From JBAYZQ01 sp041672385 (GTDB lineage Bacteria; Spirochaetota; Spirochaetia; Sphaerochaetales; Sphaerochaetaceae): a stretch of DNA of 11,020 nt. Where the stretch lies: contig JBAYZQ010000071.1 of the NCBI GenBank assembly GCA_041672385.1, positions 1 through 11,020 on the forward strand, written 5' to 3'. The position numbers and the translations under genes were made by a program. Positions 6,241-11,020 of the stretch are shown here, in pieces (position 1 is the stretch's first letter; each line of letters begins with the position of its first letter). The notes under the pieces were generated by a model. It was not told where the DNA came from. It searched no databases and saw nothing but the letters and a program-made list of their open reading frames with translations.

Positions 6241-7445
6241 TATTTATTTTTAAAAAAGCTCCTAAAGTTATCACAAAAAACATTAACATTCTGAACATCC
6301 AATATACCCTGAAAAACAGGAAAACGTCCACCACCTTTAGCTGAGGAAGGGAGTAGAACTTCCTTCTTAAAATTATCCATCTTCAAAGAAAAATTTGAAG
6401 ATACATGAATAAGCCATTCTAGATGATTCTGTTTGTTTGTAATTATACAAACAGTCTTATCTTGATTTTTCAAAACTTCATTAAAACACTTTAAAGGAAT
6501 TACGCTATATTTTTCATCTAAAGTAACAATATTAATTTCATTTTTAGCCATTTTTTCTATTAATAGTTCAGCTAAAAGAATCCAAGAATTATTATTTTGT
6601 TGACGTTCTTGTAAAAGATTATTTTGTAGATTAGAAACAATTTTTTCCAATTCAAAAGATTGAGCACTTAAAGCGGAACAAAGATTTGCTATTAGCTTGC
6701 TATTTTCATGAATTGACCATATTGCATCATCAGCTATGCTCCATATAGTTCTAATATGAGAGCGAATCTTTTCTTGCCCAACATAAACAATCAATTTAAT
6801 TTCTGAAGTTGAACTTGTATGAAGTCCACCACAAGCAATTAAATCACAATCCTCAATTTTGACAATTCTAACCGGCCCAGAAACTTTGATACTTCTTCTA
6901 AGGTCAAGTTCTTCTGCCTCAGAATGCTCAAGCTCCTGATAAGTAATTTTCTTATTAGAACGAATAATATTATTAGCCATATTTTCAATTTTATAACAAT
7001 CTTCAAGATCTATATTTTTTGTATCTAGTTCAATAGTAACCAAATCTTTTCCAAGATGAGTCCCTACAGTTGCAAAATTTAAGGTGTTATTAAAAAGTGA
7101 AGAAAGAACATGCTGGGCAGCATGTTTTTGCATATAGGAATATCTAAAATCCCAATCCAGTTCAATTTTAACATCATCTTTTTCTTTTAGAAGCTTTTTT
7201 GGATCTTCTACAAAATGGATAACATGTTCTTTGTTTTGATCTTTTTGAGTATCAATAATAGAAAAGTTTTCCCCTTTAAAAGTAATTTTTCCACGATCTC
7301 CAGGTTGTCCACCGGCTTCAGGGTAAAAAATGGTTTTATCAAACCTAACAAGTCTAAGATCTTTTGACTTGTTACTCTCACAAATGTTTATAATTTTTGC
7401 TTCTATTTCACGACAATAGGGCTTTAAATAATAATATTTTTCCAT
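6240..7445 (-). CDS. AlaX-L-type trans-editing protein (alanyl-tRNA synthetase-related, with DHHA1-like tail)
   Basis: A 401-residue free-standing relative of the alanyl-tRNA synthetase editing domain. It should hydrolyse Ser or Gly wrongly attached to tRNA-Ala, in the cytoplasm. The N-terminal beta domain carries YPEAGGQPGDRG (41-52). The zinc site is complete: HAAQH (His108, His112) and CGGLH (Cys205, His209). A helical, coiled-coil-prone stretch spans about 248-283 (LIANLCSALSAQSFELEKIV). The C-terminal part (about 295-395) resembles the DHHA1 domain, with AKGGGRFPVFQG (369-380) in place of the glycine-rich motif of AlaRS. The aminoacylation domain is absent, so this is not AlaRS. No Shine-Dalgarno site precedes the ATG, and the promoter sits so close that the mRNA may be leaderless. 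The start fits homologues (M-E-K-x-Y-Y...PY.RE), and an in-frame stop (7467-7469) closes the frame upstream. Confidence 0.85.
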   Translation of the reverse strand: MEKYYYLKPYCREIEAKIINICESNKSKDLRLVRFDKTIFYPEAGGQPGDRGKITFKGENFSIIDTQKDQNKEHVIHFVEDPKKLLKEKDDVKIELDWDFRYSYMQKHAAQHVLSSLFNNTLNFATVGTHLGKDLVTIELDTKNIDLEDCYKIENMANNIIRSNKKITYQELEHSEAEELDLRRSIKVSGPVRIVKIEDCDLIACGGLHTSSTSEIKLIVYVGQEKIRSHIRTIWSIADDAIWSIHENSKLIANLCSALSAQSFELEKIVSNLQNNLLQERQQNNNSWILLAELLIEKMAKNEINIVTLDEKYSVIPLKCFNEVLKNQDKTVCIITNKQNHLEWLIHVSSNFSLKMDNFKKEVLLPSSAKGGGRFPVFQGILDVQNVNVFCDNFRSFFKNK

Positions 7446-7451
7446 GAAATT

Positions 7452-7480
7452 AATATACTTTATTTTTTAGACTTGTCCAA
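7452..7480 (-). promoter_or_regulatory. promoter of the AlaX-like gene, probably giving a leaderless mRNA
   Basis: On the minus strand, TTGGAC (7475-7480) lies 17 bases before TATATT (7452-7457); read one base along, TGGACA lies 16 bases away. A start 7 bases past the -10 falls at about 7445, the A of the ATG. No ribosome binding site lies between, which supports leaderless translation. Confidence 0.5.
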
Positions 7481-7501
7481 CAGTCTGAGATTGGGTATTT
7501 T
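7473..7501 (+). promoter_or_regulatory. possible promoter of the small helical protein gene, overlapping the divergent -35
   Basis: TTGTCC (7473-7478) and TATTTT (7496-7501) are 17 bases apart. The -35 overlaps the -35 of the divergent AlaX-like promoter on the other strand (7475-7480). Short arms AGACT (7469-7473) and AGTCT (7482-7486) flank the shared site and could be an operator. Both hexamers are only 4 of 6 matches to consensus. Confidence 0.35.
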
Positions 7502-7526
7502 ATTAGTATAAGCATGGGAGGCTGAT

Positions 7527-8084
7527 ATGGGAAAAATTAAAACTGCTTTAGAACTTGCTATGGAAGAATTGGATAATATTGAAGTTGATTACGATAAAAT
7601 AAATCAAGAAAAAATGAAAAAAGAAGGGAAAAAACTTGCAGGTAAGTATTTTCATGAAGATTCTGAAATTGAAGATTTAAAAAAAGATTTAGATCTTTAT
7701 AAGGGAAAAGACCGTAAAATGGTTTCAGCTGCTTTAAAAGAAACAGTCTTACAGAATATTGGTCTTCCAATAGACAATACTTTTGAAATTAGATTTAGTC
7801 GTTGTGCTTTGATAATTTCTCTGTTGTCTGGAAATGACAGCAACGTTGATAAAATAATGCAACAGATTATTGGACTATGCAAACAATATTCTACCTCTGT
7901 GGATTCACTCTTGCAAAGTCTTAAGGATAAATACAGTGAAGTTGCTGAATCAAGAGGAATAAATCTTGAAGAAGATAAAGATTTTATTGAGTTATATCAA
8001 AATAATCTAAAACAACTAAAAAGCCAATATCAAGAAACTTTGGATAAGGGAAAAGAGAGTTTAAGAAAAATTTTATTCAAATAG
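7527..8084 (+). CDS. small charged alpha-helical protein of unknown function (spirochaete-type)
   Basis: A 185-residue soluble protein with no signal peptide or membrane segment. Residues 1-75 are highly charged (many Lys, Glu, Asp) and helical, including KMKKEGKKLAGKYF (29-42) and EIEDLKKDLDLYKGK (47-61). A more hydrophobic middle (86-120, RCALIISLLSGN and IMQQIIGLCKQY) follows. The last 45 residues (ELYQNNLKQLKSQYQETLDK onward) are coiled-coil-prone. The opening MGKIKTALELAMEE resembles small proteins I associate with Treponema and relatives, but no function is known to me. Start: GGGAGG (7516-7521), 5 bases before ATG. It is transcribed divergently from the AlaX-like gene and its last 12 bases overlap the end of the opposing E1 gene. 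Confidence 0.75.
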   Translation: MGKIKTALELAMEELDNIEVDYDKINQEKMKKEGKKLAGKYFHEDSEIEDLKKDLDLYKGKDRKMVSAALKETVLQNIGLPIDNTFEIRFSRCALIISLLSGNDSNVDKIMQQIIGLCKQYSTSVDSLLQSLKDKYSEVAESRGINLEEDKDFIELYQNNLKQLKSQYQETLDKGKESLRKILFK

Positions 8085-10058
8085 AGAAAGAGCCTTTTCT
8101 ACTATTTGGAAAACTCTTGGGATGTAGTTTTTTTCAAGATTTTTACTAAAAGGAACTGGAGTAGGTTTTCCTCCCAATCTTATTATGGGAGTTTTAAGTG
8201 TTTTAAAAGTTTCTTTGTTTTCGGAAATAAGAGCAACTACTTCACTTGAAATAGAAGTCGACAAAGGTGGGTCTTGAACAATTAAAATTCTTCCAGTAGC
8301 TTTAGCTGCTTCAAGAATGGCTTCTTCATCCAAAGGACAAATAGTTCTTAAGTCTAAAAGAGTTACTTCTTTTTTGTAACGTTTTTTTAATATTTCTACT
8401 GCTTTTTTACAAGTTGAAATTGCATGAGAATAAGAAATTAATGTTAAATCTTTACCTTCATAAATTAATTTTGCTTTTCCTAAAATAGCTTCTGAACTTT
8501 TTTCGATTTCTCCTTTTTCGGAGTAAAGAAGTTTATGTTCAAAAAATAGAACTGGATTATTATTTTTTATTGATTCTCTCAATAAATAATAAGCATCATT
8601 TGGTGAAGAAGGCGCTACAATAAAAAGTCCTGGAGTATTTGCAAAACCTGCCTCTGGACTTTGTGTATGCTGAGGTCCATGCCCCGTACCGGATCCTTCA
8701 GGACAACGTACGACTAAGGGGCAAGGAAATTGACCGCCAGTCATGAAATATAATTGACTTGCGTGGTTTATTATTTGGTCACTAATCAAGGTACAAAAAT
8801 CAGCATACATTATTTCTGTTACTGGATGAAAACCTGAAAGAGTGGAACCAATGCAAATTCCAACAAAACTTTCTTCTGAAACTGGAGTTTCAATAATTTG
8901 GTTTGGAAATTTTTTATAAAGGTCTCCCGTTACATTAAAGCAACCACCGTAAAGTCCAATATCTTCTCCAAGCAGAAATGCTTTAGCGTTTTCAGTAAAT
9001 TCATCTTCAAGAGCTTTTCTTATTGCCTCACGGTAAGTCAAAGAATTTTTATTGCTAGTAAAATTTAAGATACCAGTTTTTGGACTATCAGAAAAAACAA
9101 ATTTATTTGCTTCTTCTTGAGTAAGAAATTTTCCTGGCCTTAAAAAAATTTGATTTGAGGCTTCCTTAATTAACTCAAGTTGTTGATCTTTAATTGATTT
9201 TATTTCTTCTTCTTCGGCCAAATTATTTTCAAGAAGATAGTTTTCGAGCATTAAAATTGGATCTTTTTTAGCCCACGAAAATTCTTCTTTTTTTTCTCTA
9301 TAAAGGCATTTATCATTTTTTGAATGACCTTTTTGTCTATAGGTAAGAAGTTCAATAAAGTAGGGGCGCCTTTCTTCTAAAATATATTTTCTAGCTTTTT
9401 TAACTTCTTCAAACACTTTAATAAAATTATTTCCATCAATGGTACTATGTTTAATATTGTACCCATCGCAACGAGAAGCAATTGAAGATGTTGAAATCAT
9501 TTTATCAGCAGAAGAGCTCATCCCATAAAGATTGTTTTCACAAAAGAAGAGCAGAGGAAGGTCCCAAATTGAAGCCATGTTCAAACATTCATGAAGAGCT
9601 CCACGACTGCTTGCTCCATCGCCAAAAATGGATACACTTATGTTTTGGCAGTTATTTCCAAATTTCTTTTTTAACCCAAAAGCAATACCAGTAGCTATTG
9701 GAATACCACTAGCTACTATTGCACTAGAACCTGCATTGTAATTTTGAAGGTCCGTAAAATGCATCGAACCACCTAAACCTTTACAAAGTCCAATTTTATA
9801 TCCGGCTAATTCAGCAAACATTTTTAAAGGGTTACTATCTTTTGCAATAGCATAGCCATGACAGCGGTGGGTGGAAAGAATCCAATCCTTTTTATCTAAA
9901 GCCTCACAAAGTCCCACCTGGCAAGCTTCTTGGCCTGTAGCCAAATGGGTAGTTCCATGAATCAAGCCTTTTGTTATGAGCTTTTCAGTTTCATTTTCAA
10001 AAGCCCTTGAAAGGCACATCTTCCTAAGGGCATTTAATAATTGTTCTTTATTTTTCAT
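8073..10058 (-). CDS. fused E1 alpha-beta subunit of a 2-oxoacid/acetoin dehydrogenase (thiamine diphosphate-dependent)
   Basis: A 661-residue protein joining two usually separate subunits. Residues 1-320 are E1 alpha: THRCHGYA (63-70), GLGGSMHF (94-101), the thiamine-diphosphate motif from GDGAS (146-150) to ENN (174-176), and TYRQKGHSKND (239-249), the equivalent of the phosphorylation loop. A linker (about 285-335) leads to E1 beta: LTYREAIRKAL (340-350), GEDIGLYGG (364-372), ETPVSEESFVG (390-400), GHGPQHTQSPEAGF (459-472) and DLRTICPLDEE (569-579). It would decarboxylate pyruvate, a branched-chain oxoacid, or acetoin and pass the acyl group to a lipoyl E2. No E2 or E3 is in the window. 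The start has AAGGAG (10063-10068) 4 bases before ATG. It lies 18 bases after pheT on the same strand, probably co-transcribed. Which substrate it uses is not decided by the motifs. Confidence 0.9.
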   Translation of the reverse strand: MKNKEQLLNALRKMCLSRAFENETEKLITKGLIHGTTHLATGQEACQVGLCEALDKKDWILSTHRCHGYAIAKDSNPLKMFAELAGYKIGLCKGLGGSMHFTDLQNYNAGSSAIVASGIPIATGIAFGLKKKFGNNCQNISVSIFGDGASSRGALHECLNMASIWDLPLLFFCENNLYGMSSSADKMISTSSIASRCDGYNIKHSTIDGNNFIKVFEEVKKARKYILEERRPYFIELLTYRQKGHSKNDKCLYREKKEEFSWAKKDPILMLENYLLENNLAEEEEIKSIKDQQLELIKEASNQIFLRPGKFLTQEEANKFVFSDSPKTGILNFTSNKNSLTYREAIRKALEDEFTENAKAFLLGEDIGLYGGCFNVTGDLYKKFPNQIIETPVSEESFVGICIGSTLSGFHPVTEIMYADFCTLISDQIINHASQLYFMTGGQFPCPLVVRCPEGSGTGHGPQHTQSPEAGFANTPGLFIVAPSSPNDAYYLLRESIKNNNPVLFFEHKLLYSEKGEIEKSSEAILGKAKLIYEGKDLTLISYSHAISTCKKAVEILKKRYKKEVTLLDLRTICPLDEEAILEAAKATGRILIVQDPPLSTSISSEVVALISENKETFKTLKTPIIRLGGKPTPVPFSKNLEKNYIPRVFQIVEKALSLFE

Positions 10059-10076
10059 GACACTCCTTAGAGTCCT

Positions 10077-11020
10077 TTATATTAGATCTAAATCAATCTC
10101 ACCGGCAATTGTAGGCATAGAAATTCCCCAATTTTCAAGGACAGCTGGATTAATTTCCCCAAAGCATCCAACTACTTTTTCATTTATGCAGATATTAGCA
10201 CATCTTCCTAGGATAAATCTATTGTCTTCATTCAATGGTTCAAGCTTATATTCTTTTTTTAGGAAATACAACAGTGTATTTACCATACTGTAAGCCTCAT
10301 TAAAACCAATTTCATTATTAGAAACCAGGAATCCAAGACTGTTTTCAGTTATTGTTCCACTGTTATCCTCAGGTTCTAAGAAGGCTATTTTTCCAACCTC
10401 GAAAATTTTATGAGGATATACTGCATGGCCTGAAATACTTTCACTTTCTAAAAGGTTTGGAATTATTGAAGGACGTACAATTTCATAGTTTTCACTCATA
10501 GGATTCATGATATGGATTGCTTTATTATCTTCAATATTCATATTTTCAATGTATTGTTTTTTTGAACCAAGATAATTATAAATCATTTCTTGGAAACCTA
10601 AACCAACCATAATATCTTTGACTTTTCTTGCAAGTTCTTCTGCAGAGGTAAGTCTTCCTATGGTAAAATCTCCAGGCATAATTGGTTCAAAATTATTAAG
10701 TCCATAACCAATCATTACATCTTCAACAATATCAACACCATGCATAAAGTCATTTCTATACTCTGGTACAGTAATATAAACCTTATTATCACTGCAAAGG
10801 CCATAAATTCCCATTCTTTTTAGTGATTCAATAATCTGGTTTTCAGAAAAATTTTCTCCCAAAGTTTTTCTTATGAAATCTAGGTCACAACTAGCACTTG
10901 ATTGAAAATAGTAAGGTACAGTAATTTCAGTTCCAAACTCAGTAGCTTCTGGGAATTTTACTTTTACTGGAAGAATTTCAAAACCAAAATCAGAAATATC
11001 ACAAGCAATTATTGCAGCGC
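10077..11020 (-). CDS. pheT: phenylalanyl-tRNA synthetase beta chain, archaeal/spirochaetal type (5' end outside window)
   Basis: The reading frame is open to the window edge (313 codons visible), so the true start lies beyond 11020. Visible order: the end of the B3/4 region and the linker (DFGFEILPVKVKFPEATEFG), then the B5 domain (KTLGENF... to VPEYRNDFMHGVDIVED, about 10719-10769). The synthetase-like core follows, with NPMSENYEIVRPSIIPNLL (about 10449-10505) and HKIFEVGKIAF, ending in GEINPAVLENWGI. The protein stops right after this core, without the FDX-ACB anticodon-binding domain that ends ordinary bacterial PheT. That shorter, archaeal/eukaryotic-like form is known in spirochaetes. 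With the alpha chain it charges tRNA-Phe as an (alpha-beta)2 tetramer. The fused E1 gene follows after 18 bases. Confidence 0.93.
   Translation of the reverse strand, partial: AAIIACDISDFGFEILPVKVKFPEATEFGTEITVPYYFQSSASCDLDFIRKTLGENFSENQIIESLKRMGIYGLCSDNKVYITVPEYRNDFMHGVDIVEDVMIGYGLNNFEPIMPGDFTIGRLTSAEELARKVKDIMVGLGFQEMIYNYLGSKKQYIENMNIEDNKAIHIMNPMSENYEIVRPSIIPNLLESESISGHAVYPHKIFEVGKIAFLEPEDNSGTITENSLGFLVSNNEIGFNEAYSMVNTLLYFLKKEYKLEPLNEDNRFILGRCANICINEKVVGCFGEINPAVLENWGISMPTIAGEIDLDLI

Noticed and set aside
8082..8103. Hairpin AGAAA/TTTCT after the small protein gene as terminator
   Set aside because: Only five base pairs plus a bulged extension, no T-run, and it lies within the coding sequence of the opposing E1 gene.
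9976..10293. 105-codon plus-strand ORF
   Set aside because: It is antisense to the start of the E1 gene and the end of pheT, both strongly conserved, and has no recognisable domain.

Overview
The window is AT-rich, has strong AAGGAG-type ribosome binding sites and almost only TAA stops, and appears to come from a chromosome. The best taxonomic clue is the phenylalanyl-tRNA synthetase beta chain cut by the right edge. Its B5 region, core and C-terminus are of the archaeal/eukaryotic type and it has no C-terminal anticodon-binding (FDX-ACB) domain, a form that spirochaetes carry among bacteria. The small helical protein at 7527-8084 also resembles a spirochaete family. A low-GC, Treponema-like spirochaete is the best guess, made from gene content alone.

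Left part (1-1532): the C-terminal helix-turn-helix of an AraC-family regulator ends at 194. An AT-rich stretch follows that looks like a decayed gene (about 178-468). Next come a good promoter and an intact SGNH/GDSL hydrolase (615-1265). The spacer after it (1266-1532) holds an imperfect inverted repeat and an orphan Shine-Dalgarno site. That site can be paired off by a 10-bp hairpin and is followed only by a 9-codon ORF.

Middle (1533-5524): an enolase-superfamily enzyme of the muconate-lactonizing subgroup (minus strand, near-consensus promoter) diverges from glmS (plus strand). glmS makes glucosamine-6-phosphate for peptidoglycan. It converges on a purine-type phosphoribosyltransferase (minus strand), which has its own TTGACT-17-TATTCT promoter.

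Right part (5626-11020): an AlaX-type editing protein with a DHHA1-like tail is coupled to a DedA/VTT membrane protein through a TAATG overlap. The AlaX-like gene appears to be leaderless and shares overlapping -35 elements with a divergent small cytoplasmic protein gene. That small gene overlaps tail-to-tail with a fused E1 alpha-beta thiamine-diphosphate 2-oxoacid dehydrogenase, which lies 18 bases downstream of pheT on the same strand.

Most genes are housekeeping: amino-sugar synthesis, purine salvage, tRNA charging and editing, and 2-oxoacid or acetoin oxidation. I see no CRISPR array, insertion sequence, integrase, rRNA or tRNA, and no convincing new multi-gene system. The most interesting signals are small ones: the sequestered orphan ribosome binding site, the leaderless AlaX-like gene with its shared divergent promoter, and the unassigned enolase-superfamily enzyme.
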